This document shows, one piece after another, positions 22,501-32,300 of a stretch of DNA of 64,000 nt (positions within the stretch are counted from its first letter, which is position 1; each line of letters begins with the position of its first letter). The DNA is from Phoronis australis. Taxonomy: Eukaryota; Phoronida; Phoronidae. The notes beneath the pieces are model-generated. The model did not search any database. It saw only the letters and a program-made list of their open reading frames with translations, and was not told the origin of the DNA. The translations under genes were made by a program, and so were the position numbers. Location of the stretch: positions 351,672-415,671 of the forward strand of contig NMRA01000003.1 in assembly GCA_002633005.1 (NCBI GenBank), read 5' to 3'.

Positions 22501-25500
22501 TGTTACAAGGTTAGTGGAGGGCATTAAGTAAGAGCTGATAAAAATGAAACACCTTGTCTGCATTGTTTATGCAATGCACTGGATGCCCATATGATTTGAA
22601 ATTATGGAGTTAACATTGCTATTACTACTGGACATTTGGACCCTGTGTTGGTGTAAATGGGAAACGACTCAACCCGGGCCGGTCTCCAATCTCCGTACTC
22701 AGACTCGAATCATACTCAAACTCACACTTCATACTCAATTCAAGTACAGGCTCGGCTTTGGTGTATTCCATGTCATACTCAAAAAATCTGTATTCGAAAT
22801 TTCAAGCATGTACACATTTTTTGAGTATACTTGTGGTGAAGCGTATTTCATCTATATTTCGAGTACGATTTCGAGTAAAAAATCCGAGTATATGCTCCAA
22901 ATTTCAAGTTTGGTTTGGCAGTGTGCTTGAAATCGTACTCGAAAATAAATACGGCGGATGTGAGACACAGACAAGTTATTCTGTGAGTGAAAGAAGAAAA
23001 TATCGAAAGACCAGTGAGAGACACAGCAAATCTTTGGAAAATTTAAGTCCTCATACCATATTTCAGAGCTTGAGACAATAGTTTTCTTTTTAAACCTTCT
23101 TCATTTCTAAACTCCTTACTCTACGATTCCCGGCAACTTACGAGAATTCTTATCCCATGTCGGTGAGTCATTACAAATGTCAAAAGCAGCTGTGTGGAGG
23201 GTTCTGCCGAGATTGCAGTGTGTGTGGAGCGGTTTGTATGGTTGTGGCTGCTCCGCTCCAGCGGTGACTTTCTTTGATGTGATAAGCTGTTACAAATTTC
23301 TTTCGGGAAATAAGGAACTCGACACGCAAAGCTTAATAATCGGCAAATGTATCAAGAATATTGTATTGAAACTGAAAAAATGAACAGTTACAGAACACTC
23401 GGCATTCTACGTCATACTCTTGTAATTGTAGTGACAGCAGACGATAATGTAGTTGCTAGGGTAGTCTATTCGAATAGGGAGCGCTGAATCAGCACGACTT
23501 TGCGTGGTTTTGCATTTCACATCATAAAGAGTTCCGTAGCAACTCAAGTACGATTCTCAGATTTGAGTACGTTTGGAGTCTACTCGAAATGTGGCATTAA
23601 ATACGCTTTTTTGAGTACGACTCCAATGAGCACGATTTTGAGTATGAAATCTCGAGTATGAGTATGAGTCTGAGTACGGAGATTGGAGACCGGGCCCTTG
23701 ATATTATAATTTGACGGTCTAATGGGAGAGTTGTGTTTATTTTCTACTAAATGAATTCTCTGATTAAAAATATGATATAAAATGTCCAGTTTGGCACTTG
23801 CGTTTTCCTTTCTCAATGCAAAGGTGTCTGCACTGTGTTTTACAGATGGGCCAGTTCTTTTATGCTGCCAAGGCATTTGACGTTCTAGAGCGTCTGGACC
23901 CTAACCCTGAGTACTGGGAGGGTAAACGTGGCGCTTGTGTGGGTGTGTTCCAGATGATCATAGCTGGACATGAACCCAGGTAACTATACAGGATTGCCTG
24001 TAGGTGGCACTAATGGTTAAGGAATGATGTGTTGACAGTTCTCTCAACCAGTGTGGAGTGATGTGTGTGTTTGAAGTATGGCATTAGGAAAACGAGAGTG
24101 AATGAAATCAGTACCACTGTTAATACGCACTGTAAAATTGTCCCTTTTGTCGGCTTTGCTGTCAAATTACATTGGATACAGAGTGTTAGTGCATGCTCAG
24201 ATTGGCCATTGTTGTTGCATGACAGCTTGTCTGTATTAATGTTTACCTGACGGTGTATTAATAGTTTGTCTTTTCTCCAACAAGTGGCTGGCCATCTGAC
24301 ACTAAAGAGTAGGTAGACTAACGACAGTGTTGATCACTGAGTTTGACTGGCGTGCCACTCCTGTGTTGTCAGCCAGCATGTTGGCACCATTCACTGCTCA
24401 CAACTCTTTGTTGCTGAGTATACAGACTTGTGGCTCTTCTTGGCAGAGTAGCAGAGCGAAAGATGAGGCATTGCCTCATGCCGTTACTTATGCCAGTTTT
24501 GGAAATGATGCAAAATGAAAATCTTCGTACTAGTTTTAATTTATTTCCGGTACACCTTTCCATTAGTCAGTTGGACTGTGTATTTTAACTGCTAGTGACC
24601 TTGAACCACTGCTACTCCGTCAGCCACTGGTCCGCCTGAGCCCGTGTGATACTCTTGTTCTGTTTGAATGTGTGCCGTTTTCCATTTGACAGGGAGAGTC
24701 TGCGGGAGGTGTTGCAAATCTTGCGCAACACTAGTAATCCGCAGGTGGAGATACTGACCCGGACCATGCGCAAGTGGGCCAAGGACAACAAGGTCTCTGT
24801 ATGAGTAGCCAAGCTTGTAGTGACCTTCACCCTACTGCCTTGTAACACACTCCGCCTTGTTAGCTTGTTCAGTTCTGTTAAGACGAATGCTTGTGTTGGC
24901 CATACTAGACCAAATCACTTCCTGTGCATCTTAGTAGTCAAACTAAGTTTTCCATCTTGACAGTAAATAAGCGGAAGTCTGATTCCATGAGGGTACATTT
25001 TCAGCTCCTGCATACTCTTCATCTATGAAATCTCTTGTTGCCCTTTGCAATCACCAATCGCTACGACTAGGATTTGATGAAAATCCCATATGGCCAGCAC
25101 ATGCTAGTGTTCCACTTGTCTTCATTTTGGTGTTCTCTGTTCCAGGTTGGGGTCATCTTGTGTTCTGTGTATTCCATTCATCTCATTGAGTTTTTCTTTC
25201 TAGAACTCTTCTGTGGCTACTGAATAGGTTTAAAAAATAATGTCAGGTCTGAATTTCTGCATTAGGGTTTAATCTGCTAGTGGTACAGTTGTGTAATTGC
25301 TTCTAAGTTAATCGTCTATCAGCAACACATGTTTAAGACCTAGGCTTTGTCACTACTTTAGCTCTGTGGTTTTGTTGCTTTGAAATTGGTTCAATTTCAT
25401 TTTACTTTTAGCTGTATGGTACTGCAATCCAATTGATATAACTGTCAATCTATGATCATTAAAAGTAAATATCTTAAGCAGAATTCAAATTTGGCATACT

Positions 25501-26160
25501 CTTGTGAAACTGGTGCAGTTAAAATGCTGTATGAGTAACACATACAGTCTCTCGGACACACGAAACTGTTGAGCTTCATTGAAGCAATGAGCTACCCTAT
25601 GCCTAATAACCACTGAATAAACTACAGATATGCAAGAGCCCTTATGAACAAGTTGCACTTATGTTGTACTGTTTTTCATTCATTTCTTAATCATTAGTTT
25701 AAAAGCGGATAAATGGATGTTTGGCTATTTGTATGGAACGTACTGACATAGAGGCTTTCTTTGCAATGTGCAAAGTATGTGAGCCCTGAACAATACATAC
25801 TTTTGTAAAGTTCGACCATTAGATTTTGTCAGCTTTAAATGTTTAGATGTTAAAAGAAGATGGGTCCATATTATTAGCAATACCCGTCATCTGTCGGTGC
25901 CTCATACAGCTCGCTTGCATAAAAATCGTAGTACAGTAATGTCTTAATGGTGTTTTTGTTACTATGGAACATTGGCTGGCTATGACCATGCAGACTGGCT
26001 GGGCAAAATCTCAGCAGATCATTGATTCTACACTTTGTCTTGTAGAGAAACTCTGAGAGACATAGTTCAAATGCTACGCAACACTGGTCATCCACAGGTC
26101 GAGTACATTGTGAGAATCATGAAGAAATGGGCTAAAGAAAACAGAATTCCTATTTCTTAG
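13438..26160 (+). CDS. IFT56: intraflagellar transport protein 56 (IFT56/TTC26), 14 coding exons
   Basis: IFT56 (TTC26, DYF-13) is a TPR protein of the IFT-B particle, which carries cargo along cilia; loss gives short or poorly motile cilia in several animals. Fourteen exons here join with matching phases to 1665 nt, 554 residues, the usual vertebrate length. It opens [10 protein letters not shown] and a lysine-rich stretch, and conserved blocks such as [58 protein letters not shown] and [20 protein letters not shown] are nearly identical to the vertebrate protein. The start at 13438 is chosen because it matches the family N-terminus. Exon 9 and the last exon each exist in two tandem versions (9a/9b, 14a/14b); the length uses 9a or 9b with 14b, and 14a gives 553 residues. 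Introns range from 203 nt to about 2 kb. ALYREF lies tail to tail downstream. Confidence 0.97.
13736..13787. repeat. 26-bp tandem duplication in intron 1
   Basis: ATTCTAAAACCTGCCGAGGT and its neighbour ATTCTAAAACCTGCTGAGGT start 26 bp apart, differing by one base. Confidence 0.8.
14334..14611. mobile_element. 278-bp TIR element in IFT56 intron 1
   Basis: Starts CAGAGGTCTGTTTCATGAAA and ends TTTCATGAAATAGACCCCTG, imperfect inverted repeats of about 20-30 bp. No coding capacity. A hAT-like MITE is likely from the CAGNGG ends; I see no convincing target duplication. Confidence 0.65.
14648..14740 (+). CDS. IFT56: IFT56 exon 2 (residues 47-77)
   Basis: Acceptor TGTGTTTCAG, donor GTAAGT, phase 0 to 0. 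[20 protein letters not shown] and [11 protein letters not shown], the first TPR region. Confidence 0.95.
15100..15214 (+). CDS. IFT56: IFT56 exon 3 (residues 78-116)
   Basis: Acceptor GTTTCACAG, donor GTAATT, ends in phase 1. [20 protein letters not shown] and [18 protein letters not shown] continue the TPR helices. Confidence 0.94.
15908..16103 (+). CDS. IFT56: IFT56 exon 4 (residues 116-181)
   Basis: Acceptor TGTATTTCAG, donor GTCAGG, phase 1 to 2. [40 protein letters not shown] and [20 protein letters not shown] are highly conserved in the family. Confidence 0.96.
16209..16369. mobile_element. 161-bp MITE with 5-bp target duplication
   Basis: Begins CAGTGGTGGATTTGG and ends CCTGGATCCGCCCCTG, related inverted ends, flanked by TTAGG on both sides (16204-16208 and 16370-16374). 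It lies in IFT56 intron 4. The CAGTGGCGGAT type of end recurs at 38504 and 46735. Confidence 0.8.
16529..16717. repeat. three tandem 63-bp repeats in IFT56 intron 4
   Basis: CATATAATGTTCATTTTGAC starts at 16529, 16592 and 16655, units almost identical. Because 63 is a multiple of three, the minus strand keeps an open frame through all units, which is not evidence of a gene. Confidence 0.95.
16956..17127 (+). CDS. IFT56: IFT56 exon 5 (residues 181-238)
   Basis: Acceptor TTCTTCTTACAG, donor GTGAGG, phase 2 to 0. [40 protein letters not shown] and [17 protein letters not shown] are near-identical to vertebrate IFT56. Confidence 0.97.
17480..17554 (+). CDS. IFT56: IFT56 exon 6 (residues 239-263)
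   Basis: Acceptor CTACATTTTAAG, donor GTATGT, phase 0 to 0. [20 protein letters not shown] then IKHNL. Confidence 0.95.
18107..18209 (+). CDS. IFT56: IFT56 exon 7 (residues 264-298)
   Basis: Acceptor ACCATCTCTAG, donor GTTGGT, ends in phase 1. [20 protein letters not shown] then [14 protein letters not shown]. Confidence 0.96.
18698..18807 (+). CDS. IFT56: IFT56 exon 8 (residues 298-334)
   Basis: Acceptor CTTATTTCTAG, donor GTCAGT, phase 1 to 0. [20 protein letters not shown] then [17 protein letters not shown]. Confidence 0.96.
18808..20085. other. IFT56 intron 8, with a single n at 19609
   Basis: No exon-like or repeated structure stands out in these 1.3 kb. The n at 19609 is not flanked by a visible duplication, unlike those at 10257 and 51351. 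Confidence 0.6.
20086..20149 (+). CDS. IFT56: IFT56 exon 9a (alternative to 9b)
   Basis: Acceptor TTTTCCACAG, donor GTATGT, 64 nt, phase 0 to 1. Encodes [20 protein letters not shown] plus C and joins exon 10 at a split Asp codon. It shares the family's LVGGSASEC. Using both 9a and 9b would shift the frame. Confidence 0.93.
20196..20309. repeat. 15-bp perfect inverted repeat between exons 9a and 9b
   Basis: TCAACAGCCAATCAG (20196-20210) and CTGATTGGCTGTTGA (20295-20309) are exact reverse complements with an 84-nt loop, entirely inside the 203-nt intron between the two alternative exons. In RNA they could pair into a stem. A role in exon choice is inference. Confidence 0.85.
20353..20416 (+). 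CDS. IFT56: IFT56 exon 9b (alternative to 9a)
   Basis: Acceptor GAATTTATTACAG, donor GTATGT, 64 nt, same phases as 9a. Encodes [20 protein letters not shown] plus C. It differs from 9a at two residues (H for L, T for V) despite many silent changes, so both copies look maintained by selection. Confidence 0.92.
20688..20985. mobile_element. 298-bp MITE with 6-bp target duplication
   Basis: Begins CAGAGCTTGCAATTTTC and ends GGTCGTTCTAAGCCCTG, inverted ends, with TACCAC on both sides (20682-20687 and 20986-20991). It contains three to four tandem TTGGTTTTGATTTCCTCTTT units. A second copy is at 62733-62981. The long open frame at 20628-21239 is due to this T-rich element. Confidence 0.85.
21533..21621 (+). 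CDS. IFT56: IFT56 exon 10 (residues 356-385)
   Basis: Acceptor TTTCATCTGCAG, donor GTAAGG, phase 1 to 0. [20 protein letters not shown] then [10 protein letters not shown], nearly invariant in the family. Confidence 0.97.
21825..21994 (+). repeat. tandem repeats forming the exon 11 splice acceptor
   Basis: Five imperfect units of 30-38 bp share GTTCATTCTAAATACACA and a T-rich GTTGTTTTCT end. The last unit ends CATTGTTTTCTATTGCAG, the real acceptor of exon 11, and an upstream unit has TTGTTTTCTATTACAA, one base from an AG. The branch-point-like TTCTAAAT is repeated as well. Confidence 0.85.
21995..22148 (+). CDS. IFT56: IFT56 exon 11 (residues 386-437)
   Basis: Acceptor CTATTGCAG, donor GTACGT, phase 0 to 1. 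[40 protein letters not shown] and [11 protein letters not shown]. Confidence 0.97.
22403..22509 (+). CDS. IFT56: IFT56 exon 12 (residues 437-472)
   Basis: Acceptor CTCTGCTCAG, donor GTTAGT, phase 1 to 0. [20 protein letters not shown] then [15 protein letters not shown]. Confidence 0.97.
22676..23697. mobile_element. 1.0 kb TIR element in IFT56 intron 12
   Basis: GGGCCGGTCTCCAATCTCCG (22676) faces its reverse complement GGAGATTGGAGACCGGGCCC near 23678-23697, and inverted similarity continues through repeated GAGTA/TACTC words (subterminal repeats). No transposase frame. A Harbinger-like or other TIR superfamily is possible; no clear target duplication. Confidence 0.75.
23846..23979 (+). CDS. 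IFT56: IFT56 exon 13 (residues 473-517)
   Basis: Acceptor GTGTTTTACAG, donor GTAACT, phase 0 to 2. [40 protein letters not shown] and GHEPR. It can splice to either 14a or 14b. Confidence 0.97.
24693..24804 (+). CDS. IFT56: IFT56 alternative last exon 14a
   Basis: Acceptor CCATTTGACAG, phase 2, reads [20 protein letters not shown] then [16 protein letters not shown] and stops with TGA. It is homologous to 14b along its whole length but differs at about half the residues. Ends KVSV, as the vertebrate protein ends RVSI. Confidence 0.92.
25616..25621 (+). terminator. candidate poly(A) signal for the 14a isoform
   Basis: AATAAA about 0.8 kb after the 14a stop and upstream of exon 14b. It would end the 14a transcript. 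Not the only A-rich word in this UTR. Confidence 0.45.
26046..26160 (+). CDS. IFT56: IFT56 last exon 14b (residues 518-554)
   Basis: Acceptor TTGTCTTGTAG, phase 2, reads [20 protein letters not shown] then [17 protein letters not shown] and stops with TAG. The [10 protein letters not shown] block equals the vertebrate C-terminus, so 14b is probably the ancestral form. Confidence 0.95.
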
Positions 26161-26468
26161 ACATTCTGTGATGGCATTATATGTTTTTCAATGTAAAGAG
26201 TCTGGCGATTATGCTATTCCCATGTTCAAATTTATTTAGATCACAGGTTGTTCAAATTTTGTCACTTTCTACGTCTAAACCATTGGGTGGCAAAGCCAAC
26301 TTTTTAGTTCATTTAATTGGAACTTATGTTAACCTGCACAGTCTAGAATTGCAGCGCTTGCATCATTCTATGAGTGCAGAGTTTTATTGTGTATTTTAGA
26401 GTTGTTTCTGCAGAATTTAGTATTTATCTATGGCATTTTATTTTTAATGAAAACATTTTGACCTTGTA

Positions 26469-26474
26469 AATAAA
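26469..26474 (+). terminator. poly(A) signal of IFT56 (14b form)
   Basis: AATAAA 309 nt after the TAG of exon 14b, followed by a GT/T-rich stretch. Confidence 0.6.
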
Positions 26475-29080
26475 TTATTTTGGTGAGCTCATATTTATCT
26501 CTTGTAAAACCAGGTTGCACTCACAGCTGGTTCTTTTGGCTGGAGGCAGTCTGTGGTAAATAACAATTACAAGGACATGACACTACAGACCCCAAAATAG
26601 CTTGTTTCACACTTTGACTTGGCAAGACTCCTTTACAATTTAAACACGAATATACTACATTATAAACATGCACAGATCACAGAATTTAAGTTGCAGTAAG
26701 TTTAGATAGAGACTTGGTAGTTGAGCTGCTTGCTCTAAAGTACTTCAAAAGGAAAATGGGGTTTATTATGATGGCGAAGTTGCGTTTCATTTTATCAGAT
26801 TTCTTGGCGATAATCAGATGGAAAAGTGAGCTTCCATCTGCTCCAGCCCAGTTCCAGACTAGCTAACAATAAACTTGCAGCACAAATTCCATAACCGTGT
26901 TCAACTTCCACAAATACTCCATAGTTTGGGACTAAATTCTACACCATGGGTCTGGATTACGAATGTGGTGTCTGGGTGTATGTTTGTACCACAGGTTAAT
27001 AAGTGTTAGCTGCAATTTACGAATCCTTGTTGGATCTTTGACATGACACCATGGAATCATTTCCACCCCCAGGTAACAATTAAGAAAGTTTTATTTTAAC
27101 GTAGTTTTGTTTTTACATTGCATATCTAGCATTTTCATCAAGTTAGCAAGCCTTGCATTGTACCAATTATTTTTGTCCCATATTGAATTAACCTTACCAT
27201 AGCTGTTTTTGTCCCTTGTCATCGAGGAATTAAACAAATGAACGTACTATATACATTTAGTCGGTAGACAGTTCTTGACAATTAAGTGCTCATCACATGA
27301 ACTTTTAAGTAACACATGCAGACTGTTGGTTTCAAGAAAAAGGTAAACATTGAGTCACTAAATGACAGGTTTAAAGTTTCAGAAACATGGCTCATGTTTG
27401 AAATAAAATTGCCCAGTCCATGGAGGACACTGGTATAAAGATCAGTTGCGTGTCACTTTGATGAAATGTTCAGTAAATTTCTGAGTGTGTGATCCACTGA
27501 AAGTGCTCTTTAACAGTACTACGGAAGGGCCGTTTCTTGTTTACTCTACCCAAGATGAAAATAACCAAATTTGTCCACATTTTATTTCTCCGTCCACAAA
27601 CATTCCAAAAGCCACGACTTGGTAGCAGTCATCTTGTCTCGAGCTGGTCAATTCAAAGGCAACGAACAATATAAGGATGCCAGTGTATAGGAATTTTTTG
27701 ATGTTTGTTAAAATAAGTTGAGGTTCATTTGGTTGGCTGCCTCGAGTTAATTATTCAGTGTCAGTTCTTTTTACCCAACCTTCTGTGAAGATATTCGTCA
27801 ATAATTTTGAGCACATGAAGAACTAATAATACTCAATGTTTTGATAATTGAATTAGTTATTGTGCGAATGCACCTAGCAGTAGTTATTCCTATTTCAAAT
27901 GCGTACCTAGTGAACCAGATGCCATGTTCCGATGCCTAGTACATAACATTTTAAGGCAGCACGAATGATTACTTAAGGTGGTCCTGCTCGAGAAATTGAC
28001 AACAGCTTTGAAATGTTCACCAGGACAATCTTCCTCTCTTCAGACAAACATTGTTCCTGTGCCAATTTCTGAGTTAAAAAAGTCTATCGGAAAATTAGGA
28101 AACTTTGAGTGACCAAAAAGTAAAGTACAGCTTTCACAGCCTCACAGTGGCATCAAAAAAACTTAGTGGTTGCGCAGCACACTGTCCATAATTCAATGGA
28201 CATCAAGCAGCTTATGCATTGAACATGTGTATATTGGAAATATCAATGTGCTCGATTACTCTACACTGTGGTGGCATTGTAAGACTGTGACAACAAATTA
28301 GCTGCATCATTTTCTGCTGAAATTAAGCAGAGAATTAACTGCAGGTGTAATAGAATGGTCCAAGATGACAGCGACATTTGAGTCTCTCGGTATTTACCCT
28401 CAATGCTGTAACATCTGTCAAGTAGTTCTCTGGTCTTGTTTTCATACCATTGCAGTTTCTCATATTATTTGTAGGTGCCTGATTTTGTTTTTCTCTACTG
28501 CATTTGACCTTCTAGTGCCAACTGACTTATACTGCTGTGCTGTGATTAGCAACTAATGAGCACAACCCCAGAAACCACTTTCGCATTACAAGGGCTGCAA
28601 CTCTGATGGCACAAAGTTGGATTAACTTAGAAGTATGTGTATAATATTTTCTGACAATCAGCTAGACTTTTCTAAAATGAGGCCAATGCATTTTCCCTAA
28701 CTCCAGTACAAAGGAGATTCTATTCAGGACCGTCCTATTGACCATCGCGACACAGAAACCATATTTTGTCCGTTTTCCTTTGGCTTGTACTGTACATGTA
28801 TGGATTATACTTCATTTTCTCAGCAAAAAACAGAAAGTAAATTTTCATCCTTTTAATAAAGTAGTTTATAATGAAATATTGGCTCTCAAGAGTTATGGGA
28901 ATTTTCAGGTGCAACGACACTTGACAATCCATTGGTGTTTCATGATTATCAATTCAAACATCACTCAATTTGTGCAGTGACTAATAACTACGATGGTGCG
29001 GAAACTGAAGACTATCGACATACTTCAGAGCAAAACCCATAAGGTGAAAAAAAAAATAAAACGGAATGTTTACAAAAGGT
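26475..29080. other. convergent intergenic region, no gene seen
   Basis: About 2.6 kb between the poly(A) signals of IFT56 and ALYREF. I see no exon with splice signals, no tRNA-like boxes and no clear repeat. Short open frames (for example 28738-28980) look random. Confidence 0.6.
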
Positions 29081-29086
29081 TTTATT
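29081..29086 (-). terminator. candidate poly(A) signal of ALYREF
   Basis: TTTATT on the plus strand is AATAAA on the minus strand, 268 nt past the ALYREF stop codon. Confidence 0.5.
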
Positions 29087-29353
29087 TTGAGTTAACTTAT
29101 GAGAAATATTTAAAACTATTTTACAATAAAAAGACTTTCTGGTCTTGTAAAATGAGTTCAAATTGGACTAAGTCGAATTTTATCACTATCTTACAATTGT
29201 GTATCGAGGCAAATGTCTTTGACGAACATAAAATTTTGCACCAAGTGGGTTTTTGAACCATCAAGACACTGATACTAAGCACATCAACATTTGAATATTG
29301 CAATCCATCTGTTAGTAACTTCCATGGAATGCCGTAGTTCCTCGCTGGCAGCT

Positions 29354-29368
29354 TTAGTCGGTGTCCAT
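29354..29368 (-). CDS. ALYREF: ALYREF last coding exon (15 nt)
   Basis: After acceptor TTCTTTTACAG the minus strand reads ATGGACACCGACTAA (MDTD, stop). Vertebrate ALYREF ends RMDTS, which confirms the tiny coding tail. Confidence 0.93.
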   Translation of the reverse strand: MDTD

Positions 29369-32300
29369 CTGTAAAAGAACAGATTTAAAATCAACCATGA
29401 TAAACAGAACGTGTTGGGACACATGGCTACAAAATTACCCAATATAAACATACACATTTACATCTATGAATGTTTAGTATTTGCTGCTATTGATAAGGAC
29501 GATGGATTTGTTTTAAATTTGACAAGTTTTTGAACTTACACCAACAAGTGTGGCCAGATTAAAATTGCCACAAGGTAACGCAACAAATGAGAAATCTGCC
29601 CAAAATGGACCAGTCTCATCTTCTGCTTGATAGGTGAAAAATAAATACAAAATGAAACCTGATTTAAAAATTGAGGTACATTAGCATAGAAACCGACACA
29701 ATTGAATATCTGAAACACTGGGTCCTTAACAACAACAGGTTGTTAATAATGAAAGAGAAACACTATGAAATTATCATCTTAGGTCACCTGTGCATTGTAA
29801 TCATCCAGTTCTTTGTCCAGCTCCTCAGCTGTTGGTACGGGTTGTTGTTGACGTCCACCCCTACCACGTCCACGTCCTCGTCCCCCTCGTCCACCCCCAC
29901 GCTGACCACCAAAGCTACCTCGCCTCTGACCACCACGGCTAAAACCACTACAACAGATGAACGAGTCAGATCACGTCGCTGCTTAAGTCAACTACCATGA
30001 AGTGTTTAATGCACGAAACAGAAACACCAAATCATATTCCAGTTTCATGTCAACAGACAACATGCAAAATGCCCAACTAAGAAAAGAAGAAAGGCAATAA
30101 TTCATGTAAATATTGTTATTGACTTTGTAACATCAAGGCTAAAAGCAGACCACAGCAAAAATTAGTCAAGCACTTGTAAATTATAAGTAGATACATTACA
30201 AGTACAACAACCCGAAATCACCACTCTTCATCTGCAGAGGTAGAAAAAATACCTTGTAAGATTAACCTAATTTTTGAAAAGTAGGGCCGACAAGTGATGA
30301 ATGTTTCATTGTGTCTCACTCAGCTTTCTATTTTTTGTCTGCATCACAACTACTCATTGTGCAATGGTAAAGCTTTATTTACAACGGTACAACAAATGGC
30401 TGACTCATTAATTTTAATGTGAAGCAGTGATTACCAAAGCAACAGTGTTACACACATGTGCAGCATAGGTTAATACCATAGAATCAGAGTGGGCGCTGTA
30501 GTATAGCGGAAAGTGGTTATTGTCTGGTTTTGATAGTACAAAAGGTTGCACAGTTTTCCACGGACGACACAAGAACAGAAGAGATTCCTGCTACATGGGC
30601 ACAGTTTTTGCACATTGACAATTGAAATCACACAGAACACTGGAGTAATCCTTCAAATGCACTTTAAATCATCAACTACCAATTATAATACTTCAACTGC
30701 ACACTACAAAAATGATGGCTACCAGGAAGTAAACTGTCTTCCCGAAGACTACCTACCCAGTCGTCTGGCGCCTGAAGTTGCCTCCTCCCAACCTGTTGGA
30801 CATAGATCCACTACCACTACCACCGTCTCCACCTACTAGCTCAATCTTCATGGCGCGTCCTGCACAGAATTCAATCTAAGCTAATGAGATCTATGTACAT
30901 ACATATATACATACATTCAGAAAAATATGAATAAAAACATACAAACAAGCATAAATACAAACATAGATATAAACAAACATTCATACAAACATACTGGTGT
31001 CCTAGATGAAAGTAAGGATGATTTTTAGACCAAAATTCGTAAGATGTGGAATTTTTATGTGTCTTTTGCAATCACGCAAAAGTTTTTCAACTGTGAGTGG
31101 AGTTTTGAATAATGGAATCTCTTTGAACAAGTCAAGCGAATTTCAATGAAGGTCAAGCAATAACAAGTTAATGTTTGTTTGGAAGTGTTCCTAATGAAGT
31201 TTTAAAGTTTGACTAATTATACAGTTTTTGACTAAGCTGTTTTAAGGTTTCAATAACAAGCTCTAATGCCTTGTGACTGGTACAAAGTAACCATAATGCC
31301 CATTCTAAAAATGCTTCCGAGACCACCTTTGAATTATACGGATGAAAGACTGTTGTCAAATCTCTATAAAATATATACCTTAAACAATAGAACTTTTGGG
31401 ACAATAATATTCTTGCTGATGAACAGAACAAATTTTGATGTAGTTCTTCATATTTCAATCTTTTATATTCCTAGACAACATATTCCAATCTCTTATATTC
31501 CTAGACAACATATTTCAATCTTTCAATATTCCTTGACAACAATCATTCGATAAAGAAGCCCTCCACCTTTGCCGACATGAGAAAAGCTTTTGATTTGACA
31601 AGTCATGATTTCCTACTCTATAAAGTGCTACAGTGTCAAACAGAGCAATTAAAATGATTTATAAAGAACATAATCTGCATTAATATAAATATGCATGGCA
31701 CTGACCGTTTAAGCCTGAAAATAGTGATCGTCAAGGAGATAATTCATCACCACACTTTTTGCTCTTGATGTACATTAGGTTATAAAAGATGCCAATGAAT
31801 TTAATCAGGGTGTGACATTTGACAATTCACTGTTATCTATTTTGTTCTACGTTGATCACAATGATTTCCCAGGCTAAAGATGAGGAAAATCTGCAAGATT
31901 TGATCAAGAGCAAAAAAGATAGTTCCGTTTGCCCTTACTTAATTCTGATGACTTAAAGTGTCAAAAATTTGTCATTGAAATGTTTTACTCCTGCTTCACC
32001 ACTACCTCAACACGACATCACAGACACAAATTAACAGTAATTAATTATTGGCACCTAAACTTTAATACAACGTCCAATTCTAGTGTAATTAGATGAAACT
32101 AGAAAAAAACATAAAGGTCTATTTCCATCTGCCGAAAGGATCCAAATAATAACATTAGGTTCTCATATATTCAAAAGACATCAGTGACCAAGCACCCCTG
32201 ACTATAGAGGATACTGAAGCTTTACGGAGTTTGACAGATTTTGGATGAAACAAAGATTTCCACGTAAATAACAAGAGCATTGCAAACCACTGAAATGCCA

